From positions 1,550,001 through 1,614,000 of the forward strand of contig NC_007516.1 in assembly GCF_000012625.1 (NCBI RefSeq): 64,000 nt of DNA, in the 5' to 3' direction. Under the pieces are notes generated by a model, which did no database searches, was not told where the DNA came from, and saw only the letters and a program-made list of their open reading frames with translations. The stretch's first letter is position 1. Every line of letters begins with the position of its first letter. This document shows positions 42,989 through 52,218 of this stretch, piece by piece. Origin of the DNA: Synechococcus sp. CC9605. Lineage in GTDB: Bacteria; Cyanobacteriota; Cyanobacteriia; PCC-6307; Cyanobiaceae. A program made the translations under genes and the position numbers.

Positions 42989-43888
42989 GTGAAGCCACTT
43001 TTCAACGTACTCGCTGTTTTTAAAAATGAATGCAGGGCTCTACCTGAATGGATTGATCATTACCTAAGCGAAGGCGCAAACCGCATAGTTTTAGTTAACA
43101 ATAACAGTACTGACGGCTGGGAAGATTCGTGCGCTGATTACATGAACAACAAGCGTGTGACTTTTCTTGAGGACAATAGGAAGTGGTCTCAGGTCGAAAT
43201 ATACGACGATGTCTTCTTTGAAATCAAACAAGAGACTCATTTTTTATTAGTATGCGACCTTGACGAATTTGTATATCCACAACACACCTTTACGACAATA
43301 GAAGAATACCTAGCTTTTCTCAAAAGGATTAATTTTGAAGGATGTATTAAAATCCCATGGAAAGCATTTGGTTCCTCCGGTCACAAAAAACATCCCAAGG
43401 GTGGGATCATAAAAAACTTTATTTACCGTCGCAAATACAAGAATTCTAGTCATACTCTCGTCAAATATATATGCAGGAATAAAGATACGTTGAGGCTTGG
43501 ATGCCACGTTCCGGTCCTTGATAATGGAAGTTTTTATGATTCAAGACTTAGGAAGTCCGACAATAGTCCAACATTGACTGTTGACGAGGAATCATTGAAG
43601 TGCGACATTCTTGCAATGAACCACTATCAAATACAATCCGAGGAGTTTTTTAGAGAGTGCAAGATGACGAGGGGAGACGCATTAGACCAGAAAAGTGAAA
43701 ATATTCGCGACATGAGCTACTTCAATAAGCATGATTTTCGCGACATTAAGGACAAAAGGCTCAAAAAACTGCATAGAATTAGAAAACCTAGAGGCCATAC
43801 TCCTAGAGAATTTAATACAATCATACGTATAATAAATCACGTCAAAAAGATCTCAGATTTTCGGAAAAATAGCAATTTCTTCAATTGA
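42989..43888 (+). CDS. Glycosyltransferase, GT2/GT92-like
   Basis: GTG at 42989 starts a 299-aa protein (FNVLAVFKNECRALPEWIDH, NRIVLVNNNSTDGWED) with a DLDEF metal/sugar-nucleotide motif near residue 92 and MNHYQIQSEEFF toward the end, as in the Glyco_tranf_2_4/GT92 group. It would add a sugar to a surface glycan; the substrate is unknown. It is strongly AT-rich compared with core genes and sits alone between mobile relics, so it is probably acquired and may affect phage receptors. Confidence 0.85.
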   Translation: MKPLFNVLAVFKNECRALPEWIDHYLSEGANRIVLVNNNSTDGWEDSCADYMNNKRVTFLEDNRKWSQVEIYDDVFFEIKQETHFLLVCDLDEFVYPQHTFTTIEEYLAFLKRINFEGCIKIPWKAFGSSGHKKHPKGGIIKNFIYRRKYKNSSHTLVKYICRNKDTLRLGCHVPVLDNGSFYDSRLRKSDNSPTLTVDEESLKCDILAMNHYQIQSEEFFRECKMTRGDALDQKSENIRDMSYFNKHDFRDIKDKRLKKLHRIRKPRGHTPREFNTIIRIINHVKKISDFRKNSNFFN

Positions 43889-44003
43889 TTCAAACTTGTT
43901 AACATTCACCTAGCAGAATATTGTTCAAGATCGTGCGGATGGCGTAAACGGATCGTACGTCTAACTGTGAAGCTCTTACATAGTCAAAGATGGTTAAAGT
44001 CAG

Positions 44004-44168
44004 TCAAGCTGCAATTCCTCCATCAAAGGCTCCCCTAGGATTTGCAACCCTCCAGTCAGCCATATTTTGAATTAATCTAGGCCTTTTAAAGGTGTCATGG
44101 TCATTGGCGCCTAAAGCAGCAACCAGCTTTCCCATCAGGAACAGGGCAATGAAGGTGTCGCGGGTCAT
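44004..44168 (-). CDS. MTRDT-family small protein
   Basis: MTRDTFIALFLMGKLVAALG, then ANDHDTFKRPR and a divergent tail, 54 aa. It shares its N-terminus with 42711 and is preceded by the same leader (CAAGGCAGTCACAACTG). The tail differs, suggesting recombination after the ANDxD core. Confidence 0.5.
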   Translation of the reverse strand: MTRDTFIALFLMGKLVAALGANDHDTFKRPRLIQNMADWRVANPRGAFDGGIAA

Positions 44169-44544
44169 AGTTCAGTTGTGACTGCCTTGAGTATTCCCCG
44201 CTCTGCTCAAGTAATAAAAGCACCACTTTCTGACGGGGTAAGTGGTCTATCGGGAGATAGTGGCTCAACGCTTCACCAATTGCTAAAAACACCACCACCG
44301 CCATTGCCCCAAGCACCGCTTCCGTTGCGCCAGCCGCCACCATTGCCCCAGCAGCAATATCCGTAGATTTGTGCGACTTTGGTATAAACCGGAGCGGCCA
44401 GCTGTCGTCACTGTGTGTAGCAGTAATACGTTGCTCACCGCTGTTGTCAGCATTTTGGATTGAATACATTTCCGCCTCAGTGGCACCAACACTGCTCCAA
44501 GTGATTATGAGGACCAGAGTTCCAAAAAGGGTGGTTGGCTTCAT
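44101..44544 (-). CDS. Exported protein with hydrophobic segment
   Basis: The 147-aa frame has a signal peptide (TLFGTLVLIITWSSVGATEA) and a Gly/Ala-rich membrane segment (DIAAGAMVAAGATEAVLGAM, AVVVFLAIG). The last third overlaps the 44004 gene in another frame and looks like readthrough, so the original C-terminus is probably lost. Confidence 0.45.
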   Translation of the reverse strand: MKPTTLFGTLVLIITWSSVGATEAEMYSIQNADNSGEQRITATHSDDSWPLRFIPKSHKSTDIAAGAMVAAGATEAVLGAMAVVVFLAIGEALSHYLPIDHLPRQKVVLLLLEQSGEYSRQSQLNYDPRHLHCPVPDGKAGCCFRRQ

Positions 44545-44653
44545 TAGTCAGAGTGAACAACTGAACTTCCGAAGTACCAGTCACGATGCAAGCGGCTGGT
44601 CATGAGTCAGTCGTGACTGCCTTGAATGTTCCTCACTTACACCACTCGCAGCC

Positions 44654-44860
44654 TCACTTCCCAGACTGAGCCCAAGCGGCTTGACAACCAGGATCTTGCT
44701 CTAAAGCCACCTTCTTTGCCCGATTCACTGCGTCATCTCCGACATATTCACCCTTGATGAGAGTCGTCAGCCGTCATATTGCATATCTGCATTGCTCTTC
44801 ACTGATCCAGCCAAGGTCGTAAGAGATGCAGGTCGCGTTGAGCCGACCCTGAGCCTCGCC
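44654..44860 (-). pseudogene. Small cyanobacterial gene with in-frame TGA
   Basis: The minus strand reads ATCISYDLGWISEEQCRYAI, a TGA, then RLTTLIKGEYVGDDAVNRAK and CQAAWAQSGK to a stop at 44656. This resembles a small Synechococcus family with ATCIS and two Cys. The TGA and unclear start make it a probable pseudogene. Confidence 0.4.
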
Positions 44861-45048
44861 TTATAGCTCTATCTCAAGTTCATTAAGAACGGGTAATGCC
44901 ATGACAGGAGCACCCCGAAAAAAAGGAGAGGCTATAAGCAGAGAAGCCAGTAGCAGATGCTTAGGCACAACATCATCGAAGCCCATGGGACGCAATACTA
45001 TTTATTTTATTAAGATTTCAAGAGCATGCGTATTGTGCAAAAATTTAA

Positions 45049-45240
45049 TTGAACAAAAAGTTGTGCATGAACTGGGCTGTCACGATCTTGAGAAAAATGC
45101 GCAATAAAGTCGCCTCAAAATTCACTCATCCAGACAATGCATTCTTTGGCGCAGTCAAAGACAATTATTCAATTGAATACTCTTGGTCGATTGACAAGGA
45201 TCCGATCAATTACCTTGACAAAACTATAATTCAAAAATGA
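45049..45240 (+). CDS. Small hypothetical protein
   Basis: The 63-aa AT-rich frame (TILRKMRNKVASKFTHPDNA; YSIEYSWSIDKD) overlaps the next gene by 4 bp (ATGA), which supports both. Confidence 0.4.
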   Translation: MNKKLCMNWAVTILRKMRNKVASKFTHPDNAFFGAVKDNYSIEYSWSIDKDPINYLDKTIIQK

Positions 45241-45524
45241 TTCTTCGAGCCTTGGACAGGCACGGTGGCGGCAGTATTTATAAAGCTGTAGAGGTTTCCA
45301 CCTCATCACGATCAGCACGGATTGATCAACCGCCAGTCACTGGAACAATCGATTTAGTACTTGACTTTTACGTCGCACCAGGCGAATTTTCTATACTTGA
45401 AGCTTCAGAGATTGATTTGGGATTAAAAATTATTGAGCGGCCCAAAGAAGCCAATTGGTTCACAAATGAATCCGAGAATATCCACCAAGAAATGTATGAG
45501 AAAGCCATAAAAACTCAACGCTAA
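45237..45524 (+). CDS. Hypothetical protein
   Basis: The 95-aa frame (MILRALDRHGGGSIYKAVEV; IDLVLDFYVAPGEFSILEAS) looks coding. Coupled to 45049. Not recognised. Confidence 0.45.
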   Translation: MILRALDRHGGGSIYKAVEVSTSSRSARIDQPPVTGTIDLVLDFYVAPGEFSILEASEIDLGLKIIERPKEANWFTNESENIHQEMYEKAIKTQR

Positions 45525-45679
45525 TGAATGGCTCCGAGAACTTCATATCAAGAGTTAAATAATTTAGGCTTTAAACAATTTGCCAGTAGCAACATAAAAC
45601 TCTTTAATGCCTAGTGCCATTGATACTTTAGGTAACATTTCAGAGCTTTTACCCAGTCTCAGGTGCGAAGCCCACTTCG

Positions 45680-46449
45680 GGAGCCCAGCCCAATTCCTTC
45701 TACCAGGTGGGTGCCCAATGCTTGCAGCGCTTCTTCAGGTGCTGAGCATCTGTTCTGCCCAATCACTTCTTGAGTGGGTCGGCTTCCAACTTGACGCGCT
45801 GCTTTTGAGCAGCTTCAGGATTGCTTTCAGCCCATGCCTTCATGCCTGGGTTTGCCTCTAGATAGGCGTTCCAGTCGCACTCGAATGGAACCAGTCTTTT
45901 GGAGCACTTAGGGCGCTTGGCTTCGGCTTCGATAGCTCGCCAGTTGTCTTCAGCATGCTCACAACTGGAGTTCCAACCTTCTTGCAGGGCAATTGATGGA
46001 CAGTCAGAAGTTTGCTCAACCTTGACGGTGGCACCAAGGCGCATGATTTCCAACCTGCAGCTCGTCCTTCCAGAAGTTGTAGTTATTCCCGCAGCGCCAG
46101 CTGGACCTACCAGCAACCAGCGGTTCATGGTGACCTCCGCCCAGCCCAACCCAGTCGCAATAGACACGATGGCATTTGCCTTCGCCTATGTAGGCGTGAT
46201 TTTCAGGGCACTTGTTACCGAGATACTCAGGGGTTCCAGCCTGAGCTGCAACACAACCGCGATAGTCAGCCGCCTGCAAGCAGAGCTGATGGATTTCAGG
46301 GGCGACTTCACCAGCAGCAGAAACTGGAATTGCTCCAGCAATCAGAGCAATCGTTGTGAGAGACGTACGAATCATTAGCCAATTGTTCTCTGAACTCGCC
46401 TCAGGTGCAGAGCCCACTTGCTTCTGCCACGTCGGTGCCCAAAGCTTGC
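45680..46449. repeat. 770 bp direct duplication, copy 2
   Basis: Second copy of 39583-40352 in the same orientation. The two copies bracket about 5.3 kb including the recombinase relic and the glycosyltransferase. Confidence 0.85.
45763..46375 (-). pseudogene. Secreted Cys-rich protein, frameshifted (copy 2)
   Basis: Identical to 39666-40278, including the frame break (here near 46082). ATG 46375 is the start. Confidence 0.6.
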
Positions 46450-46799
46450 AGAAGAAGGTGGGCTGGACGCATCAGGCGTGCTGATTGGCGGAAATTACTA
46501 GTGCACTGAAAGAAAAAAACTGCAATTGTTTCCTTGTAAACGAATATTTTGCCGCTTGGACGCAAGGTTGAAGATCTGCTGGTTGCTAGGTTTACATCCA
46601 TTAGACCCCGAACCACCTCCAGAAGACGAAATGTTGGTATATAGAATTCTGGGCATTGCACCAATTTCGAATCAATAAGTGGACCCACGCTATATTCATC
46701 TATGTACTTGTGATACTCGGGAAATCTGTTGTATGTCATTGCGGTGATTTTATCCTTAGGCATCACTTTACGGAGCTTGTCGCATTCAAAGGAAGCCAT
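46401..46799 (-). CDS. Hypothetical protein
   Basis: From ATG 46799 (MASFECDKLRKVMPKDKITA) the frame continues through ECPEFYIPTF-like sequence and a helical middle. Its 3' end enters the duplicated segment, so the C-terminus is probably chimeric. Not recognised. Confidence 0.4.
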   Translation of the reverse strand: MASFECDKLRKVMPKDKITAMTYNRFPEYHKYIDEYSVGPLIDSKLVQCPEFYIPTFRLLEVVRGLMDVNLATSRSSTLRPSGKIFVYKETIAVFFFQCTSNFRQSARLMRPAHLLLQALGTDVAEASGLCT

Positions 46800-47083
46800 G
46801 TTTATGCCCACTATAGTCTAGCATTGATAGTAGTTGGCAGCAAAAAAGTACTAACGGCAATGAAACCCAATACTGAAAAACCTTTCATTTGAAAAACACG
46901 GCTTTTCTTGTTTTAAAGCTTGCTTTGACAGTTTTGGGTGAATGTCCGCCAAAGTGATGGTTGGAGTTCTCTGAACAACCTTGGATTAATTACGTCAGTA
47001 GTCCATGCCCCAAAAAGCAGGGAACACTCAAGTCAGTCACGCCGAAGCCAAGATCCTCGAGCAGCAAGACCCGACCCAGACAC

Positions 47084-47950
47084 CTAGCCATAAGGTCCAA
47101 ATCGCGTCGCACAAGCAGCACCACACTGGGCACCCAAGGCAATGGCCCTCGCCAATGACCAGCGCGCACCAAGGGCAGTGACCACCCCGGCCGCAAAGCT
47201 GTCGCCGCAGCCATAACTCTCGACCAAGGGCCCAGGCAGAGCTGCAGGGTCATAACGACCGCCCGGAAGACTGAGGCCCCCTGCAGCACCTTCCGTACGA
47301 ATGAGCGCACAGGGAGCTGGGTTCAACTGCTCTGGCTCCACCCGTTCACCTGGATCAAGGCCACTGCCAATCAAGGCATCGAGTTGCACCCCCGCCTGCT
47401 GAAGCACAGGCAAACGAACCCGCGGGGTCGCGGCCAAAACTGCAGCAGAACGGCAGGCTTTCAACAGACGCGCATCAGCGGCCGTGACGAAGAGGCCATC
47501 GCATTCGCCGAGGGCCTCCCAGGGCAGGTCATCATCCAGTGATGGGGTCAGTCGCTCACCGATCACTGTGATCGCCCGATCCCCCTCGCCATCGACCATG
47601 CTCACGCCCCGACGGGTTGGTGCTTCCCTCCAGGCGACATGAACCTCCAAGCCCAGATCCTTGAGCCTCTTGACGCAGGCTTCGCCGACCGAATCACGAC
47701 CTAGAGCCGTAAAGAACTGAACGGGTTGTTGCTGCAAACGTGCCATCTGCACCGCAACGACAGCACCACCACCAGCAGGTTCTTGCAGGGCCCGCAAGGC
47801 ATGACCGATCGCCCCCGGATGGGGGAGCTGATCCACCGCGAGAAATTCCACCCACTCAACATGGCCAACGACGGCCAAACGCAAAGGCGGCAGTGCTGAA
47901 GTGGAAGACAACGGCTGTTCCAGAAAGCTGGAGTCCCATCCTCTCCACAC
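47084..47950 (-). CDS. PfkB-family carbohydrate kinase
   Basis: The 288-aa protein has the ribokinase-like start (LRLAVVGHVEWVEFLAVDQL), the early GGGAVVAVQMARLQ signature, RRGVSMVDGEGDRAITV in the middle, and the C-terminal SYGCGDSFAAG signature with the catalytic Asp and anion hole. It phosphorylates a sugar or nucleoside; the substrate cannot be told. Normal length. It marks the return to core chromosome. Confidence 0.85.
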   Translation of the reverse strand: MWRGWDSSFLEQPLSSTSALPPLRLAVVGHVEWVEFLAVDQLPHPGAIGHALRALQEPAGGGAVVAVQMARLQQQPVQFFTALGRDSVGEACVKRLKDLGLEVHVAWREAPTRRGVSMVDGEGDRAITVIGERLTPSLDDDLPWEALGECDGLFVTAADARLLKACRSAAVLAATPRVRLPVLQQAGVQLDALIGSGLDPGERVEPEQLNPAPCALIRTEGAAGGLSLPGGRYDPAALPGPLVESYGCGDSFAAGVVTALGARWSLARAIALGAQCGAACATRFGPYG

Positions 47951-48065
47951 GCCGATGGAAAGTTCCTGAAAGAGTGCAGGGGCCTGCTTGATCGGATGGT
48001 GCTGGCAGATCGAACAGCGTCGAACTAAAACGACGCACAGACAGCATTCTGTTCAGGTCATCTCG

Positions 48066-48323
48066 ATGGAGTTAGACAACAAAAACCTGAGGGCGATCGA
48101 CAACAAAGACCCGATGACCCTTGTTCAATATCTTCTGTTGATCGCTCTGGGTGTGGTGTTCGCCCTAATCTGTGCCTGGATCGGTCCAATTTTGGCAGTT
48201 GTTCTCAGCCTTGGGACCGCTGGCATCGTTCTGGTGCTGGTCCGGCGCTTCAGGCCCCGCTGGATCAAAGCCTTTTGGACCTGGTGCATCGATATCGGCC
48301 AGAACTTCCGCCCAAGCCCGTAA
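48066..48323 (+). CDS. Small membrane protein
   Basis: ATG 48066 gives 85 aa with two adjoining hydrophobic segments (TLVQYLLLIALGVVFALICA; ILAVVLSLGTAGIVLVLV) and a basic C-terminus. Not recognised. Confidence 0.6.
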   Translation: MELDNKNLRAIDNKDPMTLVQYLLLIALGVVFALICAWIGPILAVVLSLGTAGIVLVLVRRFRPRWIKAFWTWCIDIGQNFRPSP

Positions 48324-48550
48324 AAGATCTGATCGGTCGCAAAAGTTGCCAACAGCTCATGTGATGAACCTGCTTTGTTCCTCTTTTTCAAGCATGGAAC
48401 CCACCGAGGCCTGTCTGATTTGGAGTGCCAGCACCCTGCAATGCAGCTTGGAAACCAATCGTTGACTTGAGCAAATCCTTGAGGCTGATGCTCATCACAT
48501 CGCGAAGGTCTTCTGCAAGGTGGGTGTGATTACTCGCCTTGAAGTGCTGA

Positions 48551-48835
48551 TCAGGCCAGCGTCACGCCCTTGTTTCGGTAGAAGGCAAAGCGCTCACGAA
48601 TGGATTCAGCCTCCGGCTTCGGAGTGTCGTAGGCCCACACCGCATTGGTGATGACCTGATCGCCCACCACCAAATCCCAGTAACGGGCCGTGCCCTTCCA
48701 GCCGCACACAGTGCTGTGGCTCGATTCACGAAAAAACTCCGTGTTCATCGCTTCACGGGGGAAGTAGGGATTGCCATCCACCTTCACGATGTCATCGCTT
48801 TCCGCAAGCACCGTGCCGTTGAAGATTGCCTGCAT
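48551..48835 (-). CDS. DUF427 family protein
   Basis: The 94-aa product has the DUF427 pattern: MQAIFNGTVLAESDD, NPYFPREAM, STVCGWKGTARYWDLVVGD and VWAYDTPKPEA. Small beta-rich domain of unknown function, common in cyanobacteria. A longer DUF427 protein is at 54819. Confidence 0.85.
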   Translation of the reverse strand: MQAIFNGTVLAESDDIVKVDGNPYFPREAMNTEFFRESSHSTVCGWKGTARYWDLVVGDQVITNAVWAYDTPKPEAESIRERFAFYRNKGVTLA

Positions 48836-49036
48836 GATCGCTGAATCGGGTTTAATCGGAACTGACCCTAAACAGAGCTGGGCTGCTCAGTGATCGAACA
48901 ACGGACTCATATGGCCAGACCACTTGCTTCTCCTATCAAGGTGCAACAGTCATCGGCCCATCATTTTTACAGTCACGCCACCGATGAAGTCCTTATGAAA
49001 TCCATCACTGGGACCTCAGGCACCTAGGGACTTTCA

Positions 49037-49279
49037 ATGCATCCACTCGACCTGTTCGATCGCTTTCGACGCTGGTTGGGCTGGGCTTTGCCTGGTCGTC
49101 AGCCATGGGATCGCAAGCCTGGGCAAGTGGCTCCAGAGCGCCCTGATGACTGGCTTCTGGAGCCCCCGAGCCTGGAAGAGGCCTGTTTGTTGTTTCCGCA
49201 ATTGGATGAAGAGCGGGCCCTGCTTCGCTACCAGCAACTCCGCCTGGAAATGCGGGAGCGTGACGGACGTGGCTTCTAA
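49037..49279 (+). CDS. Conserved small cyanobacterial protein
   Basis: The 80-aa frame (MHPLDLFDRFRRWLGWALPG; PPSLEEACLLFPQLDEERAL) has good coding character. Function unknown. Confidence 0.6.
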   Translation: MHPLDLFDRFRRWLGWALPGRQPWDRKPGQVAPERPDDWLLEPPSLEEACLLFPQLDEERALLRYQQLRLEMRERDGRGF

Positions 49280-49363
49280 AGAATGATGGTTTTGGCCATG
49301 CGCTGGCAGTTACCAAAGTGCGGGGCTTTTGCCCGAATGGTTTCGGCTGGTGAGCTAGCCAGC

Positions 49364-49618
49364 TCAGATGATCTCTTTACAGCCAGCATTGATCTTGGCT
49401 TTGGCCGATACGAGACCAAAAATCAGCAGGATGAGAAGGCCTGCAATCACACCAACGAAAAACAATACGTCCATGACATCAAGATGGCTTTGCTCGTCAT
49501 AAGGAAAGAGAGCGAAAAAGCTCATCAGCCAAAAGGCCCATCCAATCCCGAAGAAAAATGAAGCCTCGTGCTGATTTAGAGCGATCTGGCGAAACCAACT
49601 ACGACTGCAAACCGCCAT
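49364..49618 (-). CDS. Small two-span membrane protein
   Basis: From ATG 49618 two membrane segments (FFFGIGWAFWLMSFFALF; DVLFFVGVIAGLLILLIFG) are visible. Its start overlaps the end of the next minus-strand gene. Confidence 0.5.
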   Translation of the reverse strand: MAVCSRSWFRQIALNQHEASFFFGIGWAFWLMSFFALFPYDEQSHLDVMDVLFFVGVIAGLLILLIFGLVSAKAKINAGCKEII

Positions 49619-49844
49619 CACGATCGGTTGAGTCCCGACCTTGCTGTTGTCGAAGCCGTTCGAGGAGCTCAGGATCACCAACAATCTGACGACGGCATCC
49701 GTCTTCACCCATGTAAGTCAGACGTCCTTCGGAATCGATGACCAGGGCCGTCATGGGGGTGACTGGAGATGACTCGTCGATAGCGAAGTACTCTTCGTTC
49801 AGATCACCATTCTGCGTCCTCTCAGCACTCCAGCCATAAGCCAT
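49599..49844 (-). CDS. Small hypothetical protein
   Basis: ATG 49844 (MAYGWSAERTQNGDLNEEYF) is preferred to upstream starts because they would overlap the divergent gene at 49891. Contains ALVIDSEGRLTYMGEDGCRR. Unknown. Confidence 0.5.
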   Translation of the reverse strand: MAYGWSAERTQNGDLNEEYFAIDESSPVTPMTALVIDSEGRLTYMGEDGCRRQIVGDPELLERLRQQQGRDSTDRDGGLQS

Positions 49845-49890
49845 CTCCAAACAGGCAGAGCGACACCAGCCGTATCGGCAGCGTTGCTCT

Positions 49891-50088
49891 ATGAAGAGTG
49901 GGATGAACGGGATTCTTTCCAAACGCGTGACTGACCAACAAGGCAAAGACAAGACCTACTGGATTCATGAGATCGCGTTCCTCGAGGCTCGCTTGAACGG
50001 CAGCCAGGGTGACATCGACAGCGAAGACAGAGCGGCTTGCGAAGAAGCCCTGAAGGCAGCCAAAGCAAACTTGGCAGCAGCGCGTTGA
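49891..50088 (+). CDS. Small helical protein
   Basis: The 65-aa product (KDKTYWIHEIAFLEARLNGS; RAACEEALKAAKANLAAAR) is helical and divergent from 49599. Unknown. Confidence 0.6.
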   Translation: MKSGMNGILSKRVTDQQGKDKTYWIHEIAFLEARLNGSQGDIDSEDRAACEEALKAAKANLAAAR

Positions 50089-50212
50089 ACAGAGGGCTGC
50101 CGGATGTTCAGGCCAGACCTATGGTTTGAATGTGGGAGGGAGACCTCTTCGGGCGTGGTTGCTTGATTTGGTGGGTGGTGTCACGACCTACTGCCTCTCT
50201 CACACCTCATGG

Positions 50213-50437
50213 TCAAGGCTGAGCCAGGCCCCTCTCCTTGGCATAACTCTTGTAATGACTCGGAAATTCATCAGCGAGTCGAACAAGTGCATCGCTTGAT
50301 GAGCCCATTTGCTCGTTGACTTCATCAAATACCGAAGCGAAACAGCTCTCACACCTAATTTCAAGACAGAGCTCTTCCCAGCTCGTTTTTTGTTGATTGA
50401 AACTGGCAACAAGCTCCTTAAAAGTCACAAGCAACAA
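50213..50437 (-). CDS. Small hypothetical protein
   Basis: The 74-aa product (MLLVTFKELVASFNQQKTSW; LVRLADEFPSHYKSYAKERG) looks coding. Unknown. Confidence 0.5.
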   Translation of the reverse strand: MLLVTFKELVASFNQQKTSWEELCLEIRCESCFASVFDEVNEQMGSSSDALVRLADEFPSHYKSYAKERGLAQP

Positions 50438-50551
50438 ACTCTTTGGGGTTGGGCCAGCCTAAAGGCAATGGCATCAATCAATTTGAAGCCGAATTACATC
50501 AGGAATGCCATCACCTGACGGCCCAAGGCTGTGATGACGCAAAATTAAAGG

Positions 50552-50677
50552 ATGAAACGACTGCTGCAACTGTTTCAGCGATGGGCCGGTCAACGCCAGA
50601 AGCCCCCATTGCACACGCCTGAGGAGCTGGAGTGCTTTAAAACAGACGCGATCGACAACCGCGGCAAGCACTACTGA
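50552..50677 (+). CDS. 41-aa basic peptide
   Basis: ATG 50552 follows AAAGG; the product begins MKRLLQLFQRWAGQRQKPPL. It ends in TGATG overlap with the next gene. Confidence 0.45.
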   Translation: MKRLLQLFQRWAGQRQKPPLHTPEELECFKTDAIDNRGKHY

Positions 50678-50856
50678 TGCAGGGGGCCACTGAACTAGCA
50701 CTTCTCGCCCTGGCGTTTGTTGGGCTCCAGCTCTGGTGGCTCAGCAAGGTGTTTCTGAAACGACCCCGTCAGCCAAGACCGCTGGGCAAACCCATGCAGG
50801 CCAATTCTCTCCAAAACGAACGAAGTACCCTGCAAAAGATTTTTGATCAATCCTGA
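50677..50856 (+). CDS. Small single-pass membrane protein
   Basis: 59 aa with one N-terminal membrane segment (ELALLALAFVGLQLWWL) and a basic cytoplasmic tail. Coupled to the upstream peptide. Confidence 0.5.
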   Translation: MQGATELALLALAFVGLQLWWLSKVFLKRPRQPRPLGKPMQANSLQNERSTLQKIFDQS

Positions 50857-50944
50857 TCAGCGCCATCATTGACGGCAACTAAGGAAAAACACCGATGTCT
50901 CTTTTGATCTGAACGATCAGCGTGGTGCATCAGCAACAACAGCC

Positions 50945-51091
50945 ATGGCCCTGATTTGTTGTGCGACCTGCGGTCACATGCATTCGAGCCTGAGACGGGC
51001 CTGCCCCCAGTGCAGCCAGCATGGAAGCAAGGTCACCCTCCAGCCGCTTACGAAATTGAACAAGACAACGCAAGGCAACATCAAGAGCTGA
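50945..51091 (+). CDS. Small zinc-ribbon protein
   Basis: The 48-aa frame starts MALICCATCGHMHSSLRRAC and continues PQCSQHG, giving two CxxC pairs. Likely a zinc-binding peptide. Confidence 0.5.
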   Translation: MALICCATCGHMHSSLRRACPQCSQHGSKVTLQPLTKLNKTTQGNIKS

Positions 51092-51137
51092 GAGCTGCGT
51101 TTTGGTTGCTAACTGTTGAGTGAGTGAAGGAAGCACC

Positions 51138-51305
51138 ATGGCCTTTGAAGCTCCCCCCGCAGAGGGACGTCAGTGCATCAGCTGCGGTGACATCAAAACT
51201 CTGAATTTCTTTGGTTTAGATCAACAGGAGTGCCGTAACTGTGAATCACGACGACGCCAACAGGTCATGAAACAAAATGCCAATGATGCAGTCGAGGAGC
51301 CTTGA
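51138..51305 (+). CDS. Small zinc-ribbon protein
   Basis: From ATG 51138, behind GAAGGAAG, the 55-aa product has CISCGD and ECRNC separated by 17 residues, a typical zinc ribbon. It follows another tiny zinc-ribbon gene. Confidence 0.6.
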   Translation: MAFEAPPAEGRQCISCGDIKTLNFFGLDQQECRNCESRRRQQVMKQNANDAVEEP

Positions 51306-51391
51306 ATCAAATTGAGCCTTAATAAGCATATGCACCAATGTTCAATTGACATCCATGGGCTATCACATGGGTAGAGTTGCAAAGAGGTGTC

Positions 51392-51580
51392 ATGGGCAAG
51401 GTTCTTTCAGCAGCAAAATGGTCGCTCGATCTACTTGGCCAACGCATCAGTGCCCTCCGTCTTACAAAGAGCTTTTCAGAATCAAGGATTTACAGCGACT
51501 GGGCTTATGACGAATCACAGATGAAAGAGGCCGATTTTGGCAAGCGTGAGCAGAAATCTCATCTTGAATACGATTGCTGA
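51392..51580 (+). CDS. Small hypothetical protein
   Basis: From ATG 51392 (MGKVLSAAKWSLDLLGQRIS) the 62-aa product is basic then acidic. Unknown. Confidence 0.45.
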   Translation: MGKVLSAAKWSLDLLGQRISALRLTKSFSESRIYSDWAYDESQMKEADFGKREQKSHLEYDC

Positions 51581-51724
51581 AGCCACAAGCTGAATCATCA
51601 AATTCAAAGACCGTGGCTTAACAGGCGCCAAACCATGGCCTTCAACGGCAACTGACCACTTAAGGATGGCGGTTGGCAATTTGGGTCCAAGTCCCCTAGA
51701 ACTCTGTTCAGCACCGTTGCACAG

Positions 51725-51901
51725 ATGGCCTTGATTCCCCGCTGGCAGGTCATGACTGACAGCAGCAAAGCCATGGTGAAGCGATCTGCGATCACACTTG
51801 TGGTCGTTCTGATTGGATTAACACTGCTGCGCGCAATCTTTCCTTGGATCCTGCTTGGCCTGGCCCTCTATGGTGCCTGGTGCCTGGTAAACCGGAAATA
51901 A
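51725..51901 (+). CDS. Small membrane protein
   Basis: 58 aa; MVKRSAITLVVVLIGLTLLR and FPWILLGLALYGAWCLV form a hydrophobic hairpin. ATG 51752 is an alternative start. Confidence 0.5.
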   Translation: MALIPRWQVMTDSSKAMVKRSAITLVVVLIGLTLLRAIFPWILLGLALYGAWCLVNRK

Positions 51902-51904
51902 CCG

Positions 51905-52051
51905 ATGAGCGACGACTCAGCCCAAACCAGACGAACGCTCTATCTCTGGGCCCTTGGCCTCAACGTTGTCGCTTGGGGCGGATACCTGGTTCTGACCAAG
52001 GTGATGGGAATCGATTTTGAATCGATTCGGCAAGCCAGATTGGCTGGTTAA
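51905..52051 (+). CDS. Small membrane protein
   Basis: 48 aa with one segment (LYLWALGLNVVAWGGYLVL), starting 3 bp after the previous stop. Probably co-transcribed. Confidence 0.5.
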   Translation: MSDDSAQTRRTLYLWALGLNVVAWGGYLVLTKVMGIDFESIRQARLAG

Positions 52052-52218
52052 TGTCCCAGCCCCAAAGATCGATCTGACTGGTCCGATCAGGTCGTTATCC
52101 AAGGAATCGGCAAAACCGGATAAGAAACGTCATTCCCCCAGCACAAATCAAAGAGTTCACGTCATAACCTTCTCTTAATGAGACGGCAACTTCGTGAATT
52201 GCCCCCTAACTCAAGGCT

